In this document: positions 1 through 11,192 of the stretch, in pieces | Position numbering within the stretch: position 1 is the stretch's first letter | Layout: every line of letters starts with the position of its first letter | Source of the DNA: Chromera velia | Taxonomy: Eukaryota; Sar; Chromeraceae | Direction of reading: 5' to 3' | Length of the DNA: 40,000 nt | NCBI GenBank assembly: GCA_018398765.1 | Contig: JAHBMJ010002075.1 | Span: forward strand, 1-40,000 | The notes under the pieces: generated by a model | Told to the model about the DNA's origin: nothing | What the model saw: only the letters and a program-made list of their open reading frames with translations | Database searches by the model: none | Program-made: the position numbers and the translations under genes

Positions 1-2820
1 CCTTGAAACTCGTTCCCACTCATGTCCAGCTCCTGCAAGGCAGGAAACTGATGAGAGAACAGAGCGGTCAAACCACTAAAATTCCATTCACCCCCCTCGG
101 ATTTCTCTGCAAGACGATTCTCCTTCAAAATGAGGACCCTCAGGGACGAGAGGGTCCCCGCCCCCACCGCCCCCGCCAACCCTCCCACACCCTCTCCCCG
201 CATGTCGTTGCCCCCCAAGTCCAGCACCTGCAGAGAGGGTGTCTTCCCTTCCTTCAAAGGCGCGCTCAGCGCCTTCGCCCCCTCTGCCTTGGCTGCTGTC
301 TTGCTCAGTTTGAGGGACTGCAGGGGAAGTGCCCGCTCGGAAGCGGACAGTCCCCTTGCCAGCGTCGCCACTCCAGAGGGGCCCAGAGGGTTGTTGCTGA
401 CATCCAGGCCCAGAAGCTTCGAGAGAGTGCCGTCACTGAATGCGGACCTGAGGGCTTCCATGCTCAGTGACCAGAGCCGGTTCTCTACATCGATCCAGGA
501 AGATCACACAGATTAAAGGGCTGCAAATCTGTCCAATTTCTCGCAAACTGCACGGTGGGTACCTGCGCGTTTGCAGCAGAAGAACAAAGACTGAAAGGTA
601 TGCATTCCCAGAAGCGCACAAGAGAAAACGGCACCTCAGTGTGCCAGATTGGGCACGAACAGAGTGGAGAAGAGAGCGCGGCGAAGAATAACAGGAAGTG
701 GGAGAAATTGACTCACCGCTCAAATCTAGATATTCCAGAGAGAGCGGCAGAGAATGAAGAAGGGTCCCTCCCGCAGAGTCGCTCAGGTCACATTCTGCAC
801 CCATGCATGATAGGGGAAAAGGTTCACTCAGGAATGTTCGCGAATTGACATCAGACGATGTGAAGCAAATTGAAATGAACGATTCCTTGTTTTTGCCCTC
901 CCCTCCTTTTTCTCTCCCTTTTTTTAGCACGTCTGCTGGGCGCAAACAGGCATTGAGACCGCAACGGGTATCGACTCTTGATACTGACTGGGAGGGAAAT
1001 CGTGGCAGTCGCAGTTGAACGAAATCACAGGCTGACAGGCTCCCCCCTTGACTGACTTGAAAGGTTGAGAGTCTTCAAAGACGCAGAGGCCGCTCCCCTG
1101 AGGAATCTGTTGAGTACGGACAGACAGGGGCCCTTGCACACATGTGGGCCTGCAGAGGAAAGGGCACAGAAAAGTAGCTCATGTTCAACTTTATTTCGTG
1201 CTTTTGAAGGTATGCGCAACGTCATTTCGTGCTTTTGAAGGGATGCGCATCCACCAATAAGGTACGTCTACAAGGAACCTCTGAGAGAGGACACGTTCAC
1301 GTGGACGGACGGCAGTGCCGACAATTTGTTACAGCACCGAGGACAGAACGAGCAACAAACTCTGAGACAGAACACACAGAAGGACCCAACAGGAGGCACT
1401 CTGGCACTGTCTGGCATGCAGGAGTTCAAGTGTGCCGAAGGATGGCGGCAAAAAAGATGGCCATGCGGATGCACATCAATCTGTCTCTTTGTCAACTCAC
1501 CCCCCTTGAGAGTCTCCAGAAAGTCGGGCCCCGCGGGAAGAGAGGACAGAAGGAGACCCAGCTTCCCTGCATCAAGCGAGAACTCTGCAAACACAGAGAC
1601 AAACAAGGAAATACACGCACACGCACACACGATGCCATCGATTCCACCATGTCGCTTCAGTGGGCGGTCCGTCTCTTTGTCCTGTCACCGACAGTCTCCT
1701 CCATAGAAACTGTCACCCATCACCCCACAGCGACACAAAAGCAAACACCCCATCACTCTCATCCATCCGCACCTCCCACAGAGCGTTCATGAATTCAAAT
1801 CACAACAACGTACAGCATTCATGTCCGGGGTCCCTCTTTTTCGTCCGTCTGTTGTCCGTCCTCCCGCTAGCTTGCATGCCTGTCTGTCTGTTTTTGCTTC
1901 TGTGCTACCGTTCCGTCCACCCGCCTTCCTGCCTCGCTAGCTCTCTGCATGCGTGTGTGTCTCTGTCTTTGTGGCAGGCTTTTCTTCGCTCCCTTCCACG
2001 GCTTCTTGATTTGGTCATGACTCCTCTGTCTTTTTGCTGCTTCTCAGCATCCTTATCTTGTTTTTGCCGACGCTTTGTTTTCCCTGCTTTTCTTCTCGTG
2101 TACCTGTCCTCCTCAACCCCCTTCCCTCCTCTCTTACAGAAATAGAAACCGACCCGAAAGGTCCAGACTCGAGATAGGCACACCAATGTGCATCTGCGAG
2201 AGGGAAAAAACACAGCGTGCGACTGAGTGAGAGATGGCATCCAACTGTTTGCGTGTGCATGTTTGGCAACGGTTCTCCTCCGCCAGAGTATGTCCCTTTA
2301 ATTCTCGAACCATCTGTTTTGCCCTCTTAACTAACGCTCATCTTTCCCTTCTGTTACCACAGCTGCACTGCAGAAAGATCACCGAGGTGACTTGGAATTT
2401 CAGCAGCCTACCTTCTTGATGAATTGCAGGACCAGCCAGCCTGTCCCGAAGCTCTCCCTTTGCGATGCCAACTCTGAGGTCAACTGCAGCGGATAAGGGA
2501 GCAGAGCAGCAGGGTCACTCCAGCACATTGACACGCCAGAGAAAATCCGCAGCACCAGGCTGGCGACTCAAACGGGAAAATTTATCTGGTAGGGGGTAAA
2601 AGGAATAGTAAAGTGTTACCGTGGTCCCGACCCCACGACTCCAACGCAAAAGCACACCCAAGAACAGCAAAGACGTTCGAGTGCACAGAGGCAAGGAATC
2701 AGAGGTCCTCAATCAAAATGGTTGCCCTTCGCTCACTTCTGCAGAAGCGCTTGTGTGCGTAAGAACTGCAGAGAGCGCAGGAATGCAATCTCCCATTGCG
2801 GCATCAACCGAAGTCCCCAT
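1..2820 (-). CDS. LRR-A: modular ribonuclease-inhibitor-like LRR protein, 3' end outside window
   Basis: Predicted exons, 5' to 3' on the minus strand: 2820-2737 (ATG, 28 codons), 2483-2412, 2193-2154, 1584-1501, 1149-1057, 794-717, and 484 to the window edge. All junctions are GT-AG. The frame stays open for about 311 codons, with phase-0 introns after exons 1 and 2 and phase-1 introns after exons 3 to 6. Mini-exons end in LRR cores such as SSLDLS, SLKTLNLS and SLEYLDLS. The long exon continues with repeats such as [20 protein letters not shown], typical of the 28-residue RI class, which usually forms a curved intracellular protein-binding scaffold. No NACHT, kinase or membrane segment is visible in the part present. 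It is an inverted paralogue of LRR-B, with long near-identical stretches in the last exon. The start is chosen because the same exon and ATG occur in LRR-B. Exon structure is my reading; the partner is unknown. Confidence 0.8.
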
Positions 2821-3660
2821 TTTTTGTCACCTGCAGACAAACGCAGGTAGAAAACAGCTTGCTGTTCAATGTGATGTGATGTGAATCATGTTCGTTGCAA
2901 GTCGTTCCCCTCTATAGAACGCATACAGAGCAGTAATTCAAGTCTAACCTGTCTGCTTGGCTAAGATGTCAACGGACAATGTCCCTCGATTCTTCCCGGG
3001 GGCGGGAATCAATTAATGTTGGGGGAGAGATCTAGGAGACGGGATTCAATCGAGGGCAGATCACGCGTTTCAAAGAGCGTCGCGATCGAAGAAAATCAAA
3101 CAGAGAAAAATCCAGGTGGATGCTGACAGGAAAGGGACCGAAAATGAGAAAGTACTCGAGTCGAAGGAGTGCTGGAACTGCGCAATTGGACATTGAGATA
3201 CATTGAGTGAAGACGTGAGGGAACATAACAGTTGAGCAAAGCGCTAGCTAAGCTAGCACTGCCTATCATCTGCCTAGCAGAATGCGAGTCAGGGGCCGCG
3301 GCCCCGGGGCCCGCCCGCCGCCCGCGTCCCCCGCGCGCGCGGCCTATAGCAGCCTGCGATTGCCGAGCCAGCGATTTTTGTGTGGACGGCCGGCCGGGAG
3401 ACGCGGCTCAAGCGCCACTTAACCAATTGTGACTTGAAATGTGTTCCCTCCACATTCCCTGATTCCTCTTGAAGAGCACGCAGGTTACTATCAGTTCTCA
3501 ACGCCGAAGTATTCATCATACTCCATCCCTGACCCTTCCCGCGTTTTTCCTGCCTCCCATTGTTCACAAGAGTCTGTCAGAGGGGGAACACTGTGGAGAC
3601 ACCAACACAGCGTGCCGTCTCGTGAATCTTCAGCCACCAAGGCTTCTGAGCTGACTTAGA
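2821..3660. promoter_or_regulatory. Divergent intergenic region with GC-rich palindromic block
   Basis: This spacer separates the start of LRR-A (minus) from the zinc-finger gene (plus), so it probably holds both promoters. At 3292-3305 there is a perfect 14-bp palindrome (GGGGCCGCGGCCCC). At 3331-3342 lies CCGCGCGCGCGG, a perfect alternating 12-bp palindrome that is found again at 12801-12812 upstream of LRR-B. The surrounding 80 bases are far more GC-rich than the rest of the spacer. No TATA box is convincing. The regulatory role is inferred from position only. Confidence 0.45.
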
Positions 3661-6600
3661 ATGGCGTCGTTGGTTCCACCTTCCGCTGCTGAGCTGAGCA
3701 TGTTTGCCACTGTTGTGGTGGGCATCCTCGTCCGCAGCGGTACGGAGATGCAGCCGAACGAAGAGAGCCTCCGTTTGTGGCAGGAAGCACGGACAATGTT
3801 GGATAAAGTCGGGTTATCTAACATTGTGCGTTGGGCGCGAGCGAATGCGTCGAACTGGATGAAGGTCATGAATACCCAGGTCGGAGGCAAGCCGCTTCTC
3901 TACTGTTTGCTCGACAAAAACACGCAACCGGACCATTGCGAGCGCACTCGTGTGGTCGTCAGTCTCCTCCTCCGTCCCTCCAATCGCAAACCCCTCCGCC
4001 GTCTCCGCCTTATGGACGGCCACGGCCGCTTTCTCCACGCCGTCCTTGTGGAGATGCACAGACGAGGAATTCCCCTGGAAGAGGCGAAGTTTCATTTGGT
4101 GGACGTTGTGACTCAAGTGAGCGACTGGCACCGAGAGTTCTTGCCAGTTTCTCCAATGGTGGAGGTCGAGAACTCCAACATTCTCCATTACTGCTGTCCA
4201 GATTGTGGACAGTGCAACCGATGCAACACGCAGGGGAAAGGGACCGCGTCATGTTCGGGGAAAGCGCATCCGCATTCCCCCTGTCTCGACTTGTCTCCAA
4301 GCGAGGCACTCACCTATCTCAATTTCCAGAGCATCCCTGAGGAAGCGCGTGGCAACCTCCTCACCTGTCTGAGGTACTGGGTGAAGGAGAAAGGGCACAG
4401 AGTGCTTCTTTCCTTCGCCATCGGTGGGACCTGGACGTTCTCCTTTCACGTAGATGGAGCGGAGGTGGGGCAGGTGACTGTCTCATGGAGCCAAGTCGAC
4501 AAGATAGGGGACAAAGTAGACGGCGCAAACGGAAACAAGCAAGACAAAGACATTGTCAAGAGGTGGATGGCAGGTCCCGGAAAGGACATGAGCCTCATTG
4601 AGATGGTCTTGCTTCGATGTAAGGGGGGTGTGGCTGGGTCTGGTCGCCGGGTGCTCCCGAAGGTGGGGGACACGAAAGCTGCGGGGCATACTTTCCGGCA
4701 GATTGTCGTGGATCTGCCCAAGGAGGGAGTGGAGGTGCGGAAGGTTTCCTGTAGGAACGGCAGACCGTCTGCTTTTTTTACGGTGCTCCTTGCCAAGAGT
4801 GACGACGAGATTTGGGAAAGCTTTGACAGGTCCGTCCGTGTGTTCATGCTGTGCCTAGCTCCCTGTAGGTGCTTTCTTTGTTGGCATCTCTGGTCTCCTT
4901 TCCGCAGCACCAGGCGTGCCATGGTACCAACATTCAAGTGCGACTATGCGCTCCCGAAGACTTCTTGTTTGTGTACGTATGCATGTATGTATGTATGTAT
5001 GTATGTATGTACGTATGTATGTATGTATGTATGTATGGATGGATGGATGTGTGTATGCATGCATGCGTGCAGCGTGCGCGATGGGACCTACGCTCCTTCC
5101 CCTGCGACGACTATCCAAGACCTGGTCACCAGACTGACGAGGACACCCCATCTGAAGGTAAGTGCGTCTTGCCGTCTTTCTTTCCCGTTTTCCATTCTCT
5201 GTTTATGTGTGTTAGTGTGTGTGGGGGGAAGTGGGTGGTTGTCTCTCTGAGTCGCACGAACGCCCTCTATCTGTCGATCTTTTTCCGTGTCTGCGTACTT
5301 GCCTGCAACTGCTTGCCTATCTGCCGGTTGGTCAGTCGAAAAGGAGGAAAGGAAAAAAACGGAAAGCAATGGAAGGGGAAAATGTAGTCTTCTTCCATCC
5401 TAACCAGGCCGGACACCTGAATAGAAGCTCCCCTGCCTTGGTGTTTATTCTTTCTTTTGTTACCCCCCCGAGCATTGATTTTGATCTGATCATGAGTCTG
5501 TCTAGCTCTTCGGCATAAGCAGATAGATGTTCTCATGGCCAAGTCTTAATTACGGCATACATCGTCATTGTCACTTTATCATGACCTCGTCTCCTCTCTC
5601 CCACTTGCAGAAAGCCGAAGTGGATGCCTTGCTGGAGAAGGTGAAGCTCCGCGGTGGTGAGTCAGTTGGTTTCGCGGGGGGGGGATTTGCATTCTTCCTT
5701 CTCTTCTCTGTGGGTGCGAAGTTCCTTGTTTATTTATTTCTAGCTCACCCGATTTTGTCTTCACAGCTGCCTCGTTTGCATTAGTTGCCTTTCTATGAGC
5801 CTCGCATGTATCGTCTGTTTATTTTCTTCCTCTCCCCTCCCCTCTTCCTTCTCTTGTCTTCCCTGTGATATCTGTGTCCACACGGCCCTTTCCGTCTGTG
5901 CAGGTCGGGACTGGAAGCTTCTGGCTTGTGATCTTCTGGAGTCCCTCGTGTCTGGCATTGAGGAGACCCTGCCCCGCCTCTATCGCGTGGCTGCGGAGAG
6001 GGTGTCGGCTGTCCGGGGAGCGTTGGAAGGGGTCTACAGTGCTGCCTTGAAGAAAGTCTGTAAAAACCAGGTGAGTGCGTCGTCTCTTTTATCTTGCATG
6101 CGGCTCTTTCTTTTGCCCTGAAAGCACATTGGTATACCAACTTACAAGCTGTCCTGCTCATTTTCTATCCTCCGCCTAGGAAGTCTGCGTACAAGAGCTG
6201 GCTCTGTATCTTCTACGGATCGGCAGTGTATAGTTCTTTTTCTCCGGTCTATGCTGTTTTCTCAGTCTTTCTCACTTTACCATAAAGACTGCATTTGGAC
6301 CTTTACTCTTTTTTCTTTCGATCTTCCCGTTTTATTTTGTCGCGTTCTCAACGCTGCTTGAAGATACATTCATTCAGCCTTTCATTTCATCTCTTTGTCT
6401 CTCTGGTTGTTCCTTTCGTCCCTTCTGTCACACAAAGGCGATCGTACCGAACCCTGAAACTTTATCAGGCAGTTCCTCACTTGAGAATCGATCGAGGGCA
6501 CACTCAATATAGTGGTTCTGTCTGCATTATTTGACTGACATGTCTGCTTGGGTCTGCAATACCTGCATTCTCTGCTTCATCGACTTTTTGTGGGTCTGCC

Positions 6601-7383
6601 TGCCTGCAGGAGAAGGAGAAGGACGCGAAAGGAGGGAAAGATATAAAGAACACGAATGCGTCCTCAAAGGAAGGGGAAAAGAAAGCGCAGGAGTCAGACA
6701 AATCGGCGTCTTCAAAGGAAGGGGAAAAGAAAGCGCAGGAGTCAGACAAAGTGGCATCCTCAAAGGAAGGGGGAAAGAAAGCGCAGGAGTCAGACAAATC
6801 GGCGTCTTCAAAGGAAGGGGGAAAGAAAGCGCAGGAGTCAGACAAATCGGCGTCTTCAAAGGAAGGGGAAAAGAAAGTGCAGGAGTCAGACAAATCGGCG
6901 TCTTCAAAGGAAGGGGAAAAGAAAGCGCAGGAGTCAGACAAATTGGCGTCTTCAAAGGAAGGGGAAAAGAAAGTGCAGGAGTCAGACAAATCGGCGTCTT
7001 CAAAGGAAGGGGAAAAGAAAGCGCAGGAGTAAGACAAATTGGCGTCCTCAAAGGAAGGTGGACAGGACTCGAAGAAGACATTTCGATGCTCTGAAAAGGG
7101 CTGCTCGAGAATATTTGATACGGAAAAGGGCAGAGGGATCCATATCGGGAGGGTCCACCAAAAAGCTCATATTTTCTCTTCTTCCTCGTCTTCCTCTGCC
7201 TCTTCTCCCTCTCCTTCCTCCTCCGCCTCATCTTCCGCCGCCTCCTCCTCCTCCTCCTCCTCCTCCTCTGCAAATAAGAAGAAGTTTGCGTGTCCTGTCC
7301 AAAATTGCAAGGTGTCTTTTGCTACGGAGAGGGAAAAGAGCCAGCACATCAAAAATGCCCACGGGAGCCGTCATCTCCGTTAG
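3661..7383 (+). CDS. Unknown N-terminal domain + 48-bp-repeat linker + two C2H2 zinc fingers, with an in-frame TAA
   Basis: Predicted exons: 3661-4829, 5073-5157, 5611-5656, 5904-6070, and 6610 onward; phases match at every junction. Translation reaches a TAA at 7030-7032 after about 629 residues. The same frame then stays open to a TAG at 7381-7383 for another 116 residues. The N-terminal domain is unrecognised. It has a glycine-containing DGHGRFLHA stretch, then HLVDV and a Cys/His cluster (CCPDCGQCNRC, plus further Cys), loosely like a degenerate methyltransferase fold (low confidence). The linker is eight copies of a 16-residue Ser/Lys/Glu unit. Beyond the stop come two fingers of form C-X4-C-X12-H-X4-H (Cys codons from 7087 and 7291), joined by a polyserine tract. 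The gene may be truncated before the fingers, use stop readthrough, or be decaying. The start context (AGAATGG) is good. Confidence 0.72.
4978..5048 (+). repeat. (TGTA)n tetranucleotide tract in intron 1 of the zinc-finger gene
   Basis: Tandem TATG/TGTA units drift into GGATGGATG. The host intron (4830-5072) is 243 nt, a multiple of three, and contains no stop in the gene's frame. Retention would therefore insert a Cys/Met/Tyr-rich segment without breaking the protein. Confidence 0.85.
6658..7065 (+). repeat. 48-bp coding minisatellite, eight full units plus a partial ninth
   Basis: Units begin at 6658, 6706, 6754, 6802, 6850, 6898, 6946 and 6994, with half a unit from 7042. Each encodes a 16-residue Ala-Ser-Ser-Lys-Glu-Gly type block rich in Lys, Glu and Ser, so the segment is probably disordered. 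Units differ by a few substitutions. Only the eighth has TAA in place of the TCA serine codon (7030-7032). The period divisible by three lets copy number vary without frameshift. Confidence 0.93.
7174..7270 (+). repeat. (TCC/TCT)n polyserine-coding tract
   Basis: An imperfect TCC/TCT trinucleotide array codes for a serine-rich linker, with scattered Ala and Pro, between the two C2H2 fingers of the upstream gene. On the other strand it reads as polyglutamate or polyarginine, an artefact of composition. Confidence 0.85.
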
Positions 7384-8500
7384 CCTTCCTCCCCCCCTCC
7401 CTCCCCCCTGCTGCGCCTTCACCTGCCCCCCCTCGGCCTCTTGAGGGAATGTTCAAGTGAGGCAAGCACAAGGGAATCTCAGAATGAGACGAGACGAGTG
7501 GAGTGACTCACGCAGATAAGCAGGAAGAAGAGTGGAATCCAGTGCCTCACAAGTGGGTAGGGGAGAAAAACAAAGAGGGGGGCATTGGACACACTTGTTT
7601 GTTCCTTTGCTTTTTCTTTTGTGTGGTTTTACTGTCTTCACCCCCCCCTCGCCCGTTCGTCTCTTCTCTCCAGTCCCTTGTTTCTTTCTTTCGTCAAACA
7701 ACACACCCTCATGGGAGCTGCAATGTGTGTGAATGGGACCATGTAAAGTATCGATATTGTGTGCGTTCTTCTTCTCCCCTCCTGTCTGTTTTCGTCTTTG
7801 ATGCTCCTTCGAATGAATCATGATGTCCGGGGAGTCCCCACCCACACTTCTCTGTCACAGGACTGAACCGCAGTCTCTGTGGCGCTTTGGTGTGATCAGC
7901 ACTCATGAATCGTTGTGGAGCAGGGTACAGCAGCATTTTCCGACGTGAAGTTCACTTTTCGGTCGCTACAGTGAGATCTGCATGGGATGATACTCATGAG
8001 GAAGGAATGAGCGAATACCGGGTCCCGTCAGGCAGACTTGATAGTTATAATCGAAAAGGGGGTGCAGAGTAAGAAGATGAAGTGGGGCAAAGCTGAACCT
8101 GTTGCAGATAGCCAGTGGGGTACAAGGGAGAGAAGCAAGAGGTGAATTGAGTGACAGAGAAGGAAAGAAAGTGAGGGAGAGTGGGACAGTAGAAGAGGGA
8201 AGCAAAGAAAGGTGTGTGAGGACGGAATGGCAGAGGATAACTGAGAAAAGAGAAGTTGAAGTACAGAGAGAGAGCCGAGAGTCCGGAAGTTCACGTAGGA
8301 GATCCGAGGCATGCAGAGGAAAATAACCGACCGATGGGGAAAAAGAAAGAGAGAGATCGGAAAACTTGATCGCGAAAGAATCATTGCTACATCAAGCCTA
8401 GGAGTGCGTGAGAAAGGCTCCCACAGAGAGCGGCTCAGAATTACTCAGAATGTGTGGGTCTCGTTGCATCATCATCAGTTGTTTAATTTCAGAATATTTC
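7384..8500. other. Intergenic, with purine-rich tract
   Basis: No convincing gene. From about 8100 to 8440 the plus strand is dominated by A and G (GAGA-type runs), which produces long but low-complexity open frames on the minus strand. The first 100 bases after the zinc-finger gene are pyrimidine-rich and may be its 3' untranslated region. Confidence 0.5.
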
Positions 8501-10080
8501 AGATCTAGTTTCAGATCAAAGTACGTATACTTCTAACATGATTCCTTCATAGAAACTAATTATACTGATACTTACGTATCAATTATTTTTATAAACCTCA
8601 TTCCAAATTTTAAGTTAGGGATAGCTGACAATAGAAGCCATGTTTAGAGTTATGTTAGTTTTGAATCGGCCCCGCGCATGCAAGCACTAGCTCCGTTTCG
8701 TCTGTAGTCGTCTAAACAAACAGCAGTTCAACATGTTGACTTTTGAAAAAGAAAAGTCAAAATGTCCGGTAAGTGAACTTTTGGACCAGGATTACAGGAT
8801 TACATTGTGTTCGGGGCCGGGACCCTAAACCCTAGAAATTCTACCACACATTCTTTAGGACCGTGTTATAGTAAATAATAATAAAGAATTATAGTTGTAG
8901 TGATATTTGCTATGTAATACTACTAAATGAATTGAAACAAATATATTCGAATCAAATTATGCAATAACATTATGATGCATGCATTTGCTTGCGTAGAAGA
9001 CTAAGGGCATTGTAGAACTCAGGCTGTTACTTATCTGTAGTAATGAAATTTGTGGTTCTTGAACTTAAAGCGAAGCTACAACAGGAGACGACCGAGATGA
9101 GAACTCACACAATGATCGCGGCGCATGAGTTCCCCTCAGCTGTAGTAGCATGCGCCGCATCCATTTCTACGGTGAATCACCCACGTGCCTTCTTGGACGG
9201 CGGCTTCGATCGGCACCCAAACAGACATGCGGTCTCCATCCATCCATCCAGTTGACCAATCCAGCTAGTCGGAGCAGTATTCCATCAGTCCCATGTATGA
9301 TCTCAGCGATTCATCTTGATGGTTTCCGCTTTTTGTGCTGACTGCTGTGAGAATAAACACCGCGCTCGTACAGCAAGGTTCTGTATGTTTGTCGCCATGC
9401 AGCTCTGAAGAACTACTCCTTCGATCGTTCCAGACAATTTACCCAAATTTAACGATGCATGGTGTTTCCCCTTTTTTCTCTTCGGCCCAGAATCGAAACA
9501 ATTCCACCTTCTTTCCGGAGTCTGTTTCCTTTGTTTTTGGAAGTCTGAGCCGTGCCGGCTTTCTCGGATTTCAAGAACTCTAGTCAGATTCTCTTGTCTT
9601 GAAAAGGAGTTCTCTTGTGACTTTCACTGTATTACGGCTCTTCCGAGACATCGAAGCTCGATTATGGGACCAAGCTCTGCCCCTTCAGCTGCACAGATTC
9701 ACTGGACGATTCAAATGGACCAAAAAACAAAGGACATGATCACTCAGTCGCACACAGACATGGATAGACAAAGAGGGGCTGCCAGTGGAAGCGTCTGAGT
9801 GCCCTCCTGGAATTACAAAGAATGAACTCCGTGGAAGGAATCAATCCTGTTCGTTCAGGGCATTAGGAGGGGCTTCACTCAATGATTGTCTCCTGCACCC
9901 TTCCAAGCAGAGCCTGCGAGCAGAAATTATGGAAACCCCAAAGACGAAACGTCCATTTACGTACTGCATTTTAATACAAAGCCTCGCTTAAAAATCACAC
10001 GAAATTCTTCATTATGCTCCACTTCAAAGTAACACATGTCGGGTTGAACTTTTCTTCCACATTCCACCCTGCTACTTTTA
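8501..10080. other. AT-rich intergenic stretch with a short telomere-like motif
   Basis: No supportable gene. The first 500 bases are clearly more AT-rich than the genes. At 8823-8835 the sequence CCCTAAACCCTAG gives almost two units of the plant/alga-type telomere repeat (TTTAGGG on the other strand). That is too short to call a telomeric relic with confidence. Confidence 0.4.
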
Positions 10081-11090
10081 TGCTCTCTCTGTCTATCTGC
10101 ATTGTAGATTGAATCGAGAGAGAGAAAGAGAGAAGGGGAAGGGGGGGGTGCGGAAATGTGCAAACGAACTTGCTCACATGCAGCGGGTCACTTCAGAGAC
10201 ACAGGCTCCCTTCATTTACGCAATCAGATGTAAAGATAGAAGGTTGGAAGGAAACGAGCGAGGAAGAGACGTCAATTGAAAGAAAGAATTGAAAATGAAG
10301 AGAGACAAGGGGATTCAAAGAGCTACAAAAAAAACAAGATGGACACAGGAAAAAAAAAAGAGTCACATGTGCAGGGCGAAAAACACCTCGAAGGCTAGAC
10401 AGAAACAGAGGTAGACCGAAAGGGAGTCTAAAAGAGAGATATGCAGACTGAAGAGGGTGGAGATCGACACAAAATCGTGGAGAGACAGGGGGGAAGCGGG
10501 AAGGGGCAGGAAGAGAAAGAAAAAAGGGGGTAAGTGCAATGGAGAGGGAGGAAGGAAGAGAGCCACGGTGACACAGGGGGAGGGGATGCAGAGAACATGC
10601 AACGTGCAGACACCAAGGCCAATGCACAAGACCAGACGAAGAAAAGAAGACAGATCTCACCTCAGCGTACGCAGATAGGGACGCTGTGTGGAGTTATTTG
10701 AAAGAAAAATTCCAAACACATGCAAAAGTCGAAAAAAAAAAGACGACAGACAGCTTTTGGTGACGACCCAGAAAGAAGGGTTGAATGATTTTCTTGTCCG
10801 TTCACGTTTCTGCTTTCTCCTTTGTTGAAGGAAAAAAAAAAGTCAGACCGACAGACAGCAGACAGATAGATAGAGTGACCGGTAAATAGGCAATCAGACA
10901 GACGGATGGAGAGATAGACAGACACAGACATACTGAGGTAGAGGGAGAGATAGACGGACATAGACATACTGAAAAAAAGATGCAGACCTCATGCACATAG
11001 GCAGGCAGAGACAGAGGCGGAAACGGGGGCAGAAGCACACACACCGACACACAGACAGACGCACGGACCCACAGACATATATACGAAACT
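10081..11090. repeat. Purine-rich tract and degenerate (CAGA)n microsatellite
   Basis: From 10081 to about 10780 the plus strand is strongly purine-rich (AGAGAG, GGAAGG, polyA runs). From about 10845 to 11090 it becomes a degenerate CAGA/GACA array. On the minus strand this array lies downstream of the last recognisable exon of the secreted cysteine-rich gene, so it may be part of an intron or 3' region of that gene. Confidence 0.6.
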
Positions 11091-11192
11091 GAAGAGGCCG
11101 ATGCATGCTCACTGTGGAAGGGAAACCTGAAGTAAAGGAAAAGCAGAAAAGGGCGTCCATGCAGCAGTGAAAACGTACACATGCTGTCTGAC

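Noticed and set aside
6658-7065. CRISPR-like array
   Set aside because: The 48-bp units are contiguous, coding and lack unique spacers; the context is eukaryotic.
6504-7273. Long minus-strand open frames with repeated Leu/Pro/Ser units
   Set aside because: They are antisense shadows of the 48-bp coding minisatellite and TCC tract; the period of 48 keeps all frames open.
8028-8384. Hydrophobic minus-strand open frame resembling a membrane protein
   Set aside because: Caused by a purine-rich plus-strand tract; low complexity, with no splice or start context.
9043-9583. Small plus-strand genes
   Set aside because: Short frames without motifs, splice context or repeated support; left as intergenic.
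10193-11182. Leu/Ser/Phe-rich minus-strand frames
   Set aside because: Translation of GA-rich and CAGA-type repeats; a domain-like pattern is absent apart from the possible last codons of the secreted gene.
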